NCBI GenBank assembly: GCA_034769895.1
Contig: CM068367.1
Location: 708,444,885 to 708,508,884 of the forward strand
DNA length: 64,000 bases
Source: Magicicada septendecula
Lineage: Eukaryota; Arthropoda; Insecta; Hemiptera; Cicadidae
Direction of reading: 5' to 3'
This document shows, in pieces, positions 11,177 through 25,026 of the stretch (position 1 is its first letter; the number at the start of each line of letters is the position of its first letter). The translations under genes were made by a program, and so were the position numbers. Below the pieces are notes generated by a model. That model made no database searches, had not been told where the DNA came from, and saw only the letters and a list, made by a program, of their open reading frames with translations.

Positions 11177-13573
11177 TGACGGGTTTCTGCAATAAAATAA
11201 CTTTTTTCTAAAAAAAATTATTTTTTTAGTAAAATTATGACTTTTTAAACAGCAGTGGGTTTAAGTATAAAGTGCACATTATACTTTATACTTAAATTTA
11301 TTAAATATCAAAGAGAAAAAATTAAACAATCAGTTTGGTCTTAAACAAAGAACAAAAACTAAAGAGAGAATCAAAATTTTTGTGCTTAAATTCTATTAAA
11401 CTTAAAATCACTATCAACAGTAGAGAATCAAAAACTACAATCTATTCATAACTAAAACAAAAAGCAGAACAATATAGGCCTACTTATTTGTGTGTTCAAT
11501 CTACTCATCCTCATACACCCTGCCTATGTTACAGTCAGCTTCTGTTGTAGGCCACTGGAGGATGTCGTTGTAAAAATCTTCATACCCTGTAGTGTACTTA
11601 GCCAGTTTATTCAGGTTCTTGATTTTCTTGATATTGATGGGAAGTTTTCAAATGGACATGCCAGCGCTGTAGGGAGCTCCGGAACAGTACTATATTTTTT
11701 CAGTGTGAACGTTGAGAAGGTGAAACCGTCGATAAAGTGCTTAACAACCACTTTTCCTTGGTCAGCTTTGTTGTAATAAAATTCTTTGTATGTGGACACT
11801 TTAAAAGAAATCTTGTCTTCCCTTTGAATTCCCCTTTCAGAAGTTTCATCTGAGTTTACTATCCTCTTGTAAAACTGAGGCCACCAAGTATTAAAACTAT
11901 AGTTCATCTCGCTTGTTACTTGGTGAACAGTAAAGCGCCCTGTTTTACTTGATTTAAGAATCATCTCAGCATACTGATTTGGTGTGTAAACTCTATCTAC
12001 TCTTCGAACAAGACGTTTAGTACACCCAAAATCACGATCACAGGGTAAAAATGAGTGTCCCCTGACTTGGAAGTAGTGACGAACAGTCTCGAAAATTCCC
12101 CTATCACAAAGATTCATTAGGAATCGCAGAATACAATGATTTTTGTTTTGCCCTGAAGGGCCATCACTGAAGAGAACAAGATGCTTAGTTCCACTAGGAA
12201 CTTCAGATTTCAAATAGTGCAATAACATCGAGCAAACCTCCTCTGGGGATTTATTGGCCTCGCCTTTGTGATATATATTAATTTTTGCCTTGTTAGTCTT
12301 CATGTTATGAATACAAAATACATTAAGCCAAAGCTGGCGCATGTAAAACACCTCCTGGTCAGGTATGTTTGGAAGTGGTAAATTTTGCATAAAGTCAAAA
12401 CAAAGCAAACACTGTATCTTCATCAGTGTTGTTAATCATCTCCTTTTGTTTTATATAAAACTTCTTGGCTCTGCGCTTGTGAACGATTTGTTCAGCTGCA
12501 ACGCTGCGCTTTACATTGTCGCTTAGACAAGGGTCTCTTAGTTTGGATTTGAAATTCTCACATTGGCTGCAAACATCAACTTGCGGCCGCCCGAATGATA
12601 GATTGAAGTTTTCCTTAAAGTAACTAAAATAAAAACTATATTTTACTTTATCTCTCAACTCAGGGTGGTCGGTTTGGAACATTTCATACATTTTTGAGAT
12701 ATTTAGCTGTGCATCCAAATATTGTTTTTTCCTAGAACCATAATGTGTTTCTCTTACCTCAAATTTAGAAATGTGTTTATGGATAAGGACACATATATTG
12801 CCATCAATCGCATTTCCTCTAAGATTTTTGCCTCTCATATCGACAGGTGTTCTATTCTGCAATAATAGGATACATAACCTTGCAACTCGTTCTCAAGAAA
12901 CTCTGTGTATTTGTAAAAAGACATTTTTGCAAACTGGAGTAAACTCGCCATTGATTTTAACATTATATACAAAAGATTTACTTCTTGTCTGTGGGATTTG
13001 AGTTGAAAATGAAGCAGCACTACAATCATCATTATCTGAGTTTTTATTCTTTCTACGCTTAACTTCCCTAGCTTCTATCAATGTTTGCGAATGTAAATCT
13101 TGTTGGTTTTTAGTTTCTAACGAATAGAATTTGTTCCAGATCGCACTTTTCGTTTCGTTATCAATAGACAAACTGCATTTTCGAGGGCAGTTGTAAACAA
13201 GCTCATCAGGAATAGATTTACCAGAAACAAGGTTACCTTTGTAGTTTGTGTACTCTTCACCTTTCACTCTTGCTTTCCTTATGACATTACGTTTATATGT
13301 ATCTTCATTTACAACACCTTGTTTTCTTTTTTGCTTCAGGTTCATCATCAGAACTTCCACTGTGCATTTTTTAAAATGAAATAACCATAACACACTAAGT
13401 GAAACCACTAAATAATAATATTAACCTCAAAAACTGTAGTATTACTCAATCTCTCACAACAACTGTATGGTTTGTGGAAAACAAAGCATTAAAAACAGGT
13501 GATGCAACCGCTAAAACAATAATCAGCAGGGTTGCCACAAGACGAACTTGAAATTTACTGCAGAAAGCCGCCA
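11177..13573. mobile_element. Transposon-like block, unit 4
   Basis: Left end from 11177, hairpin 11260-11296, right end 13554-13573. Type B gene inside. Confidence 0.5.
11501..13367 (-). pseudogene. Transposase-like pseudogene, unit 4, type B
   Basis: Open pieces 11611-12423 and 12395-12862; TGA at 12893-12895. The pieces match those of unit 2. Confidence 0.72.
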
Positions 13574-14994
13574 TGTGATTTCGCTTGACGGGTTTCTGCA
13601 CTAAACAGAAATTTCAAAATAAAATATCACCCATTGGGAGGCTTGACCATTGACGGGTTTCTGCATAAAACGGTGTGTTTACAGTAGGCCTTTCAGAATC
13701 TATTCATATCCCATTTTCGATAAAAATGTCAGTTGACGGGTTTCTGAAATAAACGATTCAATTTTAAAAGGAAGCGATCTCACCCAACGGTTTTCATACA
13801 TTTATCGAGTATCTAATGAAAATCTATTTTTTATTTGCCCCACGTTATTCGTAACGTCTCACGAGTAATTTGTGATTCATGTCTATTTGATACTCTTCGA
13901 AACTCTCGCCTAATTAATAGTTACAAAGTGTTTATCTGTTGGTGTTATATGCCTTCAAAATCGAGTGTGTGTGATAATGAAAGAATCTTGAATGATTTTC
14001 TTAAATTGGTTTGTATTAAATCAATACCGTTGTTTGGGAATAGGTAGGAGAGAGAGTAAAGAGAGTCAAAGAGAATTACTCACTTTGTATACAATCGAGT
14101 ATTTTAAATTTTTTCCGCTCGTGGCATCAGCTGTTTTCTCCTTTTACGAACCCATTTGAGGTTAAATTACTTTTGTAGTACGTAATAATTTCTTGATGAC
14201 CGGATTGATTCCCTTTCTCTTCTCGATTTTTCATATTACCTGTAACCAACTACCATCTACTAGAAATAATACACATTTTATTATTTAAACGCAAGGCATT
14301 TCTTGAATTTATTTAATATTTACGGATCACTATGGTTTCCAAAACATGAATTGACAATCGATTACTTCACAAATCACAGCGTTACTTCGATCTTAAGTTT
14401 ACTAACATATAACACTTAACAAATGTTTTTTATTACAGTTTTAATAAAGAAAAAGAAATAATTAATTAATTTCCCAGGGTTATTTAAGGTTCTTTGAACT
14501 TTGAGGAAGTCAGAAATGCATATGGGTCTGTATCAAACTTTACATTAATTATTTTAAAATTTGTACAATCTGTATCATTCAGTTGATTTTTTGACCGCTA
14601 GAGCGCAAACTACGTTTCTTCACTGACAAAACGAGCACTAAAATTAATGGCGTCTGTAATGTTATTAGCAAAGCAACATTTTTCTGTTTTTTGGTTAATT
14701 AAAATAAAGTTTATGTTTACCTTGTTTTCAGATGGATTTAAAGAGATGGTGCTGTTTCTAGTGTTCTAGATTTATAGTTGAGGTGTAATTGAATCGTTTA
14801 TTTCAGGAACCCGCCAAGTACACTTTTTCAAACTTTCGGAAAACAAAAAAGAAACTTTCTACCTTTAATATTACTGTAGATTTTTGCCTAGAAAAAATTT
14901 ACAGTGTTTCTCAATATCTCCTAAAAGCAAATAATGCTTGTATTTAATTTTTGAAATTATACCCTTCATAAAAAATTTATAAAAATTTTGTATT
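13574..14994. other. Spacer, unit 4, type B
   Basis: Motifs start at 13585, 13650, 13733 and 14994. Plus-strand open frame at 13835-14047. One private base change near 13,804 (tttatcgag). Confidence 0.6.
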
Positions 14995-17391
14995 TGACGG
15001 GTTTCTGCAATAAAATAACTTTTTTCTAAAAAAAATTATTTTTTTAGTAAAATTATGACTTTTTAAACAGCAGTGGGTTTAAGTATAAAGTGCACATTAT
15101 ACTTTATACTTAAATTTATTAAATATCAAAGAGAAAAAATTAAACACTCAGTTTGGTATTAAACAAAGAACAAAAACTAAAGAGAGAATCAAAATTTTTG
15201 TGCTTAAATTCTATTAAACTTAAAATCACTATCAACAGTAGAGAATCAAAAACTACAATCTATTCATAACTAAAACAAAAAGCAGAACAATATAGGCCTA
15301 CTTATTTGTGTGTTCAATCTACTCATCCTCATACACCCTGCCTACGTTACAGTCAGCTTCTGTTGTAGGCCACTGGAGGATGTCGTTGTAAAAATCTTCA
15401 TACCCTGTAGTGTACTTAGCCAGCTTATTCAGGTTCTTGATTTTCTTGATATTGATGGGAAGTTTTCAAATGGACATGCCAGCGCTGTAGGGAGCTCCGG
15501 AACAGTACTATATTTTTTCAGTGTGAACGTTGAGAAGGTGAAACCGTCGATAAAGTGCTTAACAACCACTTTTCCTTGGTCAGCTTTGTTGTAATAAAAT
15601 TCTTTGTATGTGGACACTTTAAAAGAAATCTTGTCTTCCCTTTGAATTCCCCTTTCAGAAGTTTCATCTGAGTTTACTATCCTCTTGTAAAACTGAGGCC
15701 ACCAAGTATTAAAACTATAGTTCATCTCGCTTGTTACTTGGTGAACAGTAAAGCGCCCTGTTTTACTTGATTTAAGAATCATCTTAGCATACTGATTTGG
15801 TGTGTAAACTCTATCTACTCTTCGAACAAGACGTTTAGTACACCCAAAATCACGATCACAGGGTAAAAATGAGTGTCCCCTGACTTGGAAGTAGTGACGA
15901 ACAGTCTCGAAAATTCCCCTATCACAAAGATTCATTAGGAATCGCAGAATACAATGATTTTTGTTTTGCCCTGAAGGGCCATCACTGAAGAGAACAAGAT
16001 GCTTAGTTCCACTAGGAACTTCAGATTTCAAATAGTGCAATAACATCGAGCAAACCTCCTCTGGGGATTTATTGGCCTCGCCTTTGTGATATATATTAAT
16101 TTTTGCCTTGTTAGTCTTCATGTTATGAATACAAAATACATTAAGCCAAAGCTGGCGCATGTAAAACACCTCCTGGTCAGGTATGTTTGGAAGTGGTAAA
16201 TTTTGCATAAAGTCAAAACAAAGCAAACACTGTATCTTCATCAGTGTTGTTAATCATCTCCTTTTGTTTTATATAAAACTTCTTGGCTCTGCGCTTGTGA
16301 ACGATTTGTTCAGCTGCAACGCTGCGCTTTACATTGTCGCTTAGACAAGGGTCTCTTAGTTTGGATTTGAAATTCTCACATTGGCTGCAAACATCAACTT
16401 GCGGCCGCCCGAATGATAGATTGAAGTTTTCCTTAAAGTAACTAAAATAAAAACTATATTTTACTTTATCTCTCAACTCAGGGTGGTCGGTTTGGAACAT
16501 TTCATACATTTTTGAGATATTTAGCTGTGCATCCAAATATTGTTTTTTCCTAGAACCATAATGTGTTTCTCTTACCTCAAATTTAGAAATGTGTTTATGG
16601 ATAAGGACACATATATTGCCATCAATCGCATTTCCTCTAAGATTTTTGCCTCTCATATCGACAGGTGTTCTATTCTGCAATAATAGGATACATAACCTTG
16701 CAACTCGTTCTCAAGAAACTCTGTGTATTTGTAAAAAGACATTTTTGCAAACTGGAGTAAACTCGCCATTGATTTTAACATTATATACAAAAGATTTACT
16801 TCTTGTCTGTGGGATTTGAGTTGAAAATGAAGCAGCACTACAATCATCATTATCTGAGTTTTTATTCTTTCTACGCTTAACTTCCCTAGCTTCTATCAAT
16901 GTTTGCGAATGTAAATCTTGTTGGTTTTTAGTTTCTAACGAATAGAATTTGTTCCAGATCGCACTTTTCGTTTCGTTATCAATAGACAAACTGCATTTTC
17001 GAGGGCAGTTGTAAACAAGCTCATCAGGAATAGATTTACCAGAAACAAGGTTACCTTTGTAGTTTGTGTACTCTTCACCTTTCACTCTTGCTTTCCTTAT
17101 GACATTACGTTTATATGTATCTTCATTTACAACACCTTGTTTTCTTTTTTGCTTCAGGTTCATCATCAGAACTTCCACTGTGCATTTTTTAAAATGAAAT
17201 AACCATAACACACTAAGTGAAACCACTAAATAATAATATTAACCTCAAAAACTGTAGTATTACTCAATCTCTCACAACAACTGTATGGTTTGTGGAAAAC
17301 AAAGCATTAAAAACAGGTGATGCAACCGCTAAAACAATAATCAGCAGGGTTGCCACAAGACGAACTTGAAATTTACTGCAGAAAGCCGCCA
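14995..17391. mobile_element. Transposon-like block, unit 5
   Basis: Left end from 14995, hairpin 15078-15114, right end 17372-17391. Type A gene inside. Confidence 0.5.
15319..17185 (-). pseudogene. Transposase-like pseudogene, unit 5, type A
   Basis: Open pieces 15429-16241 and 16213-16680; TGA at 16711-16713. The pieces match those of units 1 and 3. Confidence 0.72.
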
Positions 17392-18812
17392 TGTGATTTC
17401 GCTTGACGGGTTTCTGCACTAAACAGAAATTTCAAAATAAAATATCACCCATTGGGAGGCTTGACCATTGACGGGTTTCTGCATAAAACGGTGTGTTTAC
17501 AGTAGGCCTTTCAGAATCTATTCATATCCCATTTTCGATAAAAATGTCAGTTGACGGGTTTCTGAAATAAACGATTCAATTTTAAAAGGAAGCGATCTCA
17601 CCCAACGGTTTTCATACATTTCTCGAGTATCTAATGAAAATCTATTTTTTATTTGCCCCACGTTATTCGTAACGTCTCACGAGTAATTTGTGATTCATGT
17701 CTATTTGATACTCTTCGAAACTCTCGCCTAATTAATAGTTACAAAGTGTTTATCTGTTGGTGTTATATGCCTTCAAAATCGAGTGTGTGTGATAATGAAA
17801 GAATCTTGAATGATTTTCTTAAATTGGTTTGTATTAAATCAATACCGTTGTTTGGGAATAGGTAGGAGAGAGAGTAAAGAGAGTCAAAGAGAATTACTCA
17901 CTTTGTATACAATCGAGTATTTTAAATTTTTTCCGCTCGTGGCATCAGCTGTTTTCTCCTTTTACGAACCCATTTGAGGTTAAATTACTTTTGTAGTACG
18001 TAATAATTTCTTGATGACCGGATTGATTCCCTTTCTCTTCTCGATTTTTCATATTACCTGTAACCAACTACCATCTACTAGAAATAATACACATTTTATT
18101 ATTTAAACGCAAGGCATTTCTTGAATTTATTTAATATTTACGGATCACTATGGTTTCCAAAACATGAATTGACAATCGATTACTTCACAAATCACAGCGT
18201 TACTTCGATCTTAAGTTTACTAACATATAACACTTAACAAATGTTTTTTATTACAGTTTTAATAAAGAAAAAGAAATAATTAATTAATTTCCCAGGGTTA
18301 TTTAAGGTTCTTTGAACTTTGAGGAAGTCAGAAATGCATATGGGTCTGTATCAAACTTTACATTAATTATTTTAAAATTTGTACAATCTGTATCATTCAG
18401 TTGATTTTTTGACCGCTAGAGCGCAAACTACGTTTCTTCACTGACAAAACGAGCACTAAAATTAATGGCGTCTGTAATGTTATTAGCAAAGCAACATTTT
18501 TCTGTTTTTTGGTTAATTAAAATAAAGTTTATGTTCACCTTGTTTTCAGATGGATTTAAAGAGATGGTGCTGTTTCTAGTGTTCTAGATTTATAGTTGAG
18601 ATGTAATTGAATCGTTTATTTCAGGAACCCGCCAAGTACACTTTTTCAAACTTTCGGAAAACAAAATAGAAACTTTCTAACTTTAATATTACTGTAGATT
18701 TTTGCCTAGAAAAAATTTACAGTGTTTCTCAATATCTCCTAAAAGCAAATAATGCTTGTATTTAATTTTTGAAATTATACCCTTCATAAAAAATTTATAA
18801 AAATTTTGTATT
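17392..18812. other. Spacer, unit 5, type A
   Basis: Motifs start at 17403, 17468, 17551 and 18812. Plus-strand open frame at 17653-17865. No private structural change seen. Confidence 0.6.
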
Positions 18813-21209
18813 TGACGGGTTTCTGCAATAAAATAACTTTTTTCTAAAAAAAATTATTTTTTTAGTAAAATTATGACTTTTTAAACAGCAGTGGGTTTAA
18901 GTATAAAGTGCACATTATACTTTATACTTAAATTTATTAAATATCAAAGAGAAAAAATTAAACAATCAGTTTGGTCTTAAACAAAGAACAAAAACTAAAG
19001 AGAGAATCAAAATTTTTGTGCTTAAATTCTATTAAACTTAAAATCACTATCAACAGTAGAGAATCAAAAACTACAATCTATTCATAACTAAAACAAAAAG
19101 CAGAACAATATAGGCCTACTTATTTGTGTGTTCAATCTACTCATCCTCATACACCCTGCCTATGTTACAGTCAGCTTCTGTTGTAGGCCACTGGAGGATG
19201 TCGTTGTAAAAATCTTCATACCCTGTAGTGTACTTAGCCAGTTTATTCAGGTTCTTGATTTTCTTGATATTGATGGGAAGTTTTCAAATGGACATGCCAG
19301 CGCTGTAGGGAGCTCCGGAACAGTACTATATTTTTTCAGTGTGAACGTTGAGAAGGTGAAACCGTCGATAAAGTGCTTAACAACCACTTTTCCTTGGTCA
19401 GCTTTGTTGTAATAAAATTCTTTGTATGTGGACACTTTAAAAGAAATCTTGTCTTCCCTTTGAATTCCCCTTTCAGAAGTTTCATCTGAGTTTACTATCC
19501 TCTTGTAAAACTGAGGCCACCAAGTATTAAAACTATAGTTCATCTCGCTTGTTACTTGGTGAACAGTAAAGCGCCCTGTTTTACTTGATTTAAGAATCAT
19601 CTCAGCATACTGATTTGGTGTGTAAACTCTATCTACTCTTCGAACAAGACGTTTAGTACACCCAAAATCACGATCACAGGGTAAAAATGAGTGTCCCCTG
19701 ACTTGGAAGTAGTGACGAACAGTCTCGAAAATTCCCCTATCACAAAGATTCATTAGGAATCGCAGAATACAATGATTTTTGTTTTGCCCTGAAGGGCCAT
19801 CACTGAAGAGAACAAGATGCTTAGTTCCACTAGGAACTTCAGATTTCAAATAGTGCAATAACATCGAGCAAACCTCCTCTGGGGATTTATTGGCCTCGCC
19901 TTTGTGATATATATTAATTTTTGCCTTGTTAGTCTTCATGTTATGAATACAAAATACATTAAGCCAAAGCTGGCGCATGTAAAACACCTCCTGGTCAGGT
20001 ATGTTTGGAAGTGGTAAATTTTGCATAAAGTCAAAACAAAGCAAACACTGTATCTTCATCAGTGTTGTTAATCATCTCCTTTTGTTTTATATAAAACTTC
20101 TTGGCTCTGCGCTTGTGAACGATTTGTTCAGCTGCAACGCTGCGCTTTACATTGTCGCTTAGACAAGGGTCTCTTAGTTTGGATTTGAAATTCTCACATT
20201 GGCTGCAAACATCAACTTGCGGCCGCCCGAATGATAGATTGAAGTTTTCCTTAAAGTAACTAAAATAAAAACTATATTTTACTTTATCTCTCAACTCAGG
20301 GTGGTCGGTTTGGAACATTTCATACATTTTTGAGATATTTAGCTGTGCATCCAAATATTGTTTTTTCCTAGAACCATAATGTGTTTCTCTTACCTCAAAT
20401 TTAGAAATGTGTTTATGGATAAGGACACATATATTGCCATCAATCGCATTTCCTCTAAGATTTTTGCCTCTCATATCGACAGGTGTTCTATTCTGCAATA
20501 ATAGGATACATAACCTTGCAACTCGTTCTCAAGAAACTCTGTGTATTTGTAAAAAGACATTTTTGCAAACTGGAGTAAACTCGCCATTGATTTTAACATT
20601 ATATACAAAAGATTTACTTCTTGTCTGTGGGATTTGAGTTGAAAATGAAGCAGCACTACAATCATCATTATCTGAGTTTTTATTCTTTCTACGCTTAACT
20701 TCCCTAGCTTCTATCAATGTTTGCGAATGTAAATCATGTTGGTTTTTTGTTTCTAACGAATAGAATTTGTTCCAGATCGCACTTTTCGTTTCGTTATCAA
20801 TAGACAAACTGCATTTTCGAGGGCAGTTGTAAACAAGCTCATCAGGAATAGATTTACCAGAAACAAGGTTACCTTTGTAGTTTGTGTACTCTTCACCTTT
20901 CACTCTTGCTTTCCTTATGACATTACGTTTATATGTATCTTCATTTACAACACCTTGTTTTCTTTTTTGCTTCAGGTTCATCATCAGAACTTCCACTGTG
21001 CATTTTTTAAAATGAAATAACCATAACACACTAAGTGAAACCACTAAATAATAATATTAACCTCAAAAACTGTAGTATTACTCAATCTCTCACAACAACT
21101 GTATGGTTTGTGGAAAACAAAGCATTAAAAACAGGTGATGCAACCGCTAAAACAATAATCAGCAGGGTTGCCACAAGACGAACTTGAAATTTACTGCAGA
21201 AAGCCGCCA
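18813..21209. mobile_element. Transposon-like block, unit 6
   Basis: Left end from 18813, hairpin 18896-18932, right end 21190-21209. Type B gene inside, the last full member of the homogenised block. Confidence 0.5.
19137..21003 (-). pseudogene. Transposase-like pseudogene, unit 6, type B
   Basis: Open pieces 19247-20059 and 20031-20498; TGA at 20529-20531. Private changes near 20735-20746 alter NQQDL to NQHDL, one of the few differences from units 2 and 4. Confidence 0.72.
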
Positions 21210-22630
21210 TGTGATTTCGCTTGACGGGTTTCTGCACTAAACAGAAATTTCAAAATAAAATATCACCCATTGGGAGGCTTGACCATTGACGGGTTTCTGC
21301 ATAAAACGGTGTGTTTACAGTAGGCCTTTCAGAATCTATTCATATCCCATTTTCGATAAAAATGTCAGTTGACGGGTTTCTGAAATAAACGATTCAATTT
21401 TAAAAGGAAGCGATCTCACCCAACGGTTTTCATACATTTCTCGAGTATCTAATGAAAATCTATTTTTTATTTGCCCCACGTTATTCGTAACGTCTCACGA
21501 GTAATTTGTGATTCATGTCTATTTGATACTCTTCGAAACTCTCGCCTAATTAATAGTTACAAAGTGTTTATCTGTTGGTGTTATATGCCTTCAAAATCGA
21601 GTGTGTGTGATAATGAAAGAATCTTGAATGATTTTCTTAAATTGGTTTGTATTAAATCAATACCGTTGTTTGGGAATAGGTAGGAGAGAGAGTAAAGAGA
21701 GTCAAAGAGAATTACTCACTTTGTATACAATCGAGTATTTTAAATTTTTTCCGCTCGTGGCATCAGCTGTTTTCTCCTTTTACGAACCCATTTGAGGTTA
21801 AATTACTTTTGTAGTACGTAATAATTTCTTGATGACCGGATTGATTCCCTTTCTCTTCTCGATTTTTCATATTACCTGTAACCAACTACCATCTACTAGA
21901 AATAATACACATTTTATTATTTAAACGCAAGGCATTTCTTGAATTTATTTAATATTTACGGATCACTATGGTTTCCAAAACATGAATTGACAATCGATTA
22001 CTTCACAAATCACAGCGTTACTTCGATCTTAAGTTTACTAACATATAACACTTAACAAATGTTTTTTATTACAGTTTTAATAAAGAAAAAGAAATAATTA
22101 ATTAATTTCCCAGGGTTATTTAAGGTTCTTTGAACTTTGAGGAAGTCAGAAATGCATATGGGTCTGTATCAAACTTTACATTAATTATTTTAAAATTTGT
22201 ACAATCTGTATCATTCAGTTGATTTTTTGACCGCTAGAGCGCAAACTACGTTTCTTCACTGACAAAACGAGCACTAAAATTAATGGCGTCTGTAATGTTA
22301 TTAGCAAAGCAACATTTTTCTGTTTTTTGGTTAATTAAAATAAAGTTTATGTTTACCTTGTTTTCAGATGGATTTAAAGAGATGGTGCTGTTTCTAGTGT
22401 TCTAGATTTATAGTTGAGGTGTAATTGAATCGTTTATTTCAGGAACCCGCCAAGTACACTTTTTCAAACTTTCGGAAAACAAAAAAGAAACTTTCTACCT
22501 TTAATATTACTGTAGATTTTTGCCTAGAAAAAATTTACAGTGTTTCTCAATATCTCCTAAAAGCAAATAATGCTTGTATTTAATTTTTGAAATTATACCC
22601 TTCATAAAAAATTTATAAAAATTTTGTATT
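21210..22630. other. Spacer, unit 6, type B
   Basis: Motifs start at 21221, 21286, 21369 and 22630. Plus-strand open frame at 21471-21683. No private structural change seen. Confidence 0.6.
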
Positions 22631-25026
22631 TGACGGGTTTCTGCAATAAAATAACTTTTTTCTAAAAAAAATTATTTTTTTAGTAAAATTATGACTTTTT
22701 AAACAGCAGTGGGTTTAAGTATAAAGTGCACATTATACTTTATACTTAAATTTATTAAATATCAAAGAGAAAAAATTAAACACTCAGTTTGGTCTTAAAC
22801 AAAGAACAAAAACTAAAGAGAGAATCAAAATTTTTGTGCTTAAATTCTATTAAACTTAAAATCACTATCGACAGTAGAGAATCAAAAACTACAATCTATT
22901 CATAACTAAAACAAAAAGCAGAACAATATAGGCCTACTTATTTGTGTGTTCAATCTACTCATCCTCATACACCCTGCCTACGTTACAGTCAGCTTCTGTT
23001 GTAGGCCACTGGAGGATGTCGTTGTAAAAATCTTCATACCCTGTAGTGTACTTAGCCAGCTTATTCAGGTTCTTGATTTTCTTGATATTGATGGGAAGTT
23101 TTCAAATGGACATGCCAGCGCTGTAGGGAGCTCCGGAACAGTACTATATTTTTTCAGTGTGAACGTTGAGAAGGTGAAACCGTCGATAAAGTGCTTAACA
23201 ACCACTTTTCCTTGGTCAGCTTTGTTGTAATAAAATTCTTTGTATGTGGACACTTTAAAAGAAATCTTGTCTTCCCTTTGAATTCCCCTTTCAGAAGTTT
23301 CATCTGAGTTTACTATCCTCTTGTAAAACTGAGGCCACCAAGTATTAAAACTATAGTTCATCTCGCTTGTTACTTGGTGAACAGTAAAGCGCCCTGTTTT
23401 ACTTGATTTAAGAATCATCTTAGCATACTGATTTGGTGTGTAAACTCTATCTACTCTTCGAACAAGACGTTTAGTACACCCAAAATCACGATCACAGGGT
23501 AAAAATGAGTGTCCCCTGACTTGGAAGTAGTGACGAACAGTCTCGAAAATTCCCCTATCACAAAGATTCATTAGGAATCTCAGAATACAATGATTTTTGT
23601 TTTGCCCTGAAGGGCCATCACTGAAGAGAACAAGATGCTTAGTTCCACTAGGAACTTCAGATTTCAAATAGTGCAATAACATCGAGCAAACCTCCTCTGG
23701 GGATTTATTGGCTTCGCCTTTGTGATATATATAAATTTTTGCCTTGTTAGTCTTCATGTCATGAATACAAAATACATTAAGCCAAAGCTGGCGCATGTAA
23801 AACATCTCCTGTACAGGTATGTTTGGAAGTGGTAAATTTTGCATAAAGTCAAAACAAAGCACCATTGTATTTTCATCAGTGTTGTTAATCATCTCCTTTT
23901 GTTTTATGTAAAACTTCTTGGCTCTGCGCTTGTGAACTATTTGTGCAGCTGCAACGCTGCGCTTTTCATTGTCGCTTAGACAAGGGTCTCTTAGTTTGGA
24001 TTTGAAATTCTCACATTGGCTGCAAACATCAACTTGCGGCCGCCCGAATGATAGATTGAAGTTTTCCTTAAAGTAACTAAAATAAAAGCTATATTTTTCT
24101 TTATCTCTCAACTCAGGGTGGTCGGTTTGGAACATTTCATACATTTTTGAGATATTTAGCTGTGCATCCAATTATTGTTTTTTCCTAGAACCATAATGTG
24201 TTTCTCTTACCTCAAATTTAGAAATGTGTTCATGGATAAGGACACATATATTGCCATCAATCGCATTTCCACTACGATTTTTGCCTCTCATATCGACAGG
24301 TGTTCTATCCTGCAATAATAGGATACATAACCTTGCAACTCGATCTCAAGAAACTCTGTGTATTTGTAAAAAGACATTTTTGCAAACTGGAGTAAACTCG
24401 CCATTGATTTTAACATTATATACAAAAGATTTACTTCTTGTCTGTGGGATTTGAGTTGAAAATGAAGCAGCACTACAATCATCATTATCTGAGTTTTTAT
24501 TCTTTCTACGCTTAACTTCCCTAGCTTCTATCAATGTTTGCAAATGTAAATCTTGTTGGTTTTTAGTTTCTAACGAATAGAATTTGTTCCAGATCGCACT
24601 TTTCGTTTCGTTATCAATAGACAAATTGCATTTTCGAGGGCAGTTGCAAACAAGCTAATCAAGAATAGATTTACCAGAAACAAGGTTACCTTTGTAGTTT
24701 GTGTACTCTTCACCTTTCACTCTTGCTTTCCTTATGACATTACGTTTATATGTATCTTCATTTACAACACCTTGTTTTCTTTTTTGCTTCAGGTTCATCA
24801 TCAGAACTTCCACTGTGCATTTTTTAAAATGAAATAACCATAACACACTAAGTGAAACCACTAAATAATAATATTAACCTCAAAAACTGTAGTATTACTC
24901 AATCTCTCACAACAACTGTATGGTTTGTGGAAAACAAAGCATTAAAAACAGGTGATGCAACCGCTAAAACAATAATCAGCAGGGTTGCCACAAGACGAAC
25001 TTGAAATTTACTGCAGAAAGCCGCCA
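22631..25026. mobile_element. Transposon-like block, unit 7 (hybrid)
   Basis: Left end from 22631, hairpin 22714-22750, right end 25007-25026. The part up to about 23,577 is type A; the rest belongs to the diverged class and is closest to unit 11. The block is therefore a recombinant. Confidence 0.5.
22955..24820 (-). pseudogene. Transposase-like pseudogene, unit 7, A/diverged hybrid
   Basis: The 3' end of the gene (to about 23,577) is type A and keeps the C-terminal one-base loss at about 23,099-23,105. The mid-gene insertion of units 1-6 is absent, so 23065-24171 is open (368 codons). Upstream are TAA at 24172-24174 (in place of Tyr in KKQYLDAQ), the shared TGA at 24346-24348, and TAG at 24655-24657 in place of Glu. 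VAAAQIV and the TAG are shared with unit 11. Confidence 0.72.

Larger units (their letters stand above)
1..23577. repeat. Homogenised dimeric higher-order repeat block (A-B)x3
   Basis: Units 1, 3, 5 (type A) and 2, 4, 6 (type B) alternate at linked single-base markers. A has tacgttac, cttattcagg and atcttagc in the gene 3' end, and gttcacc, gagatgtaatt and caatcag in the spacer. B has tatgttac, tttattcagg, atctcagc, gtttacc, gaggtgtaatt and cactcag. The repeating block is therefore a dimer of about 7.64 kb, present three times. Members of the same type differ by very few bases. The first ~630 bp of unit 7 is still type A; similarity to this block ends after the gene-3' part of unit 7. All six units share the same two coding frameshifts, so the damage preceded amplification. 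Confidence 0.9.
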
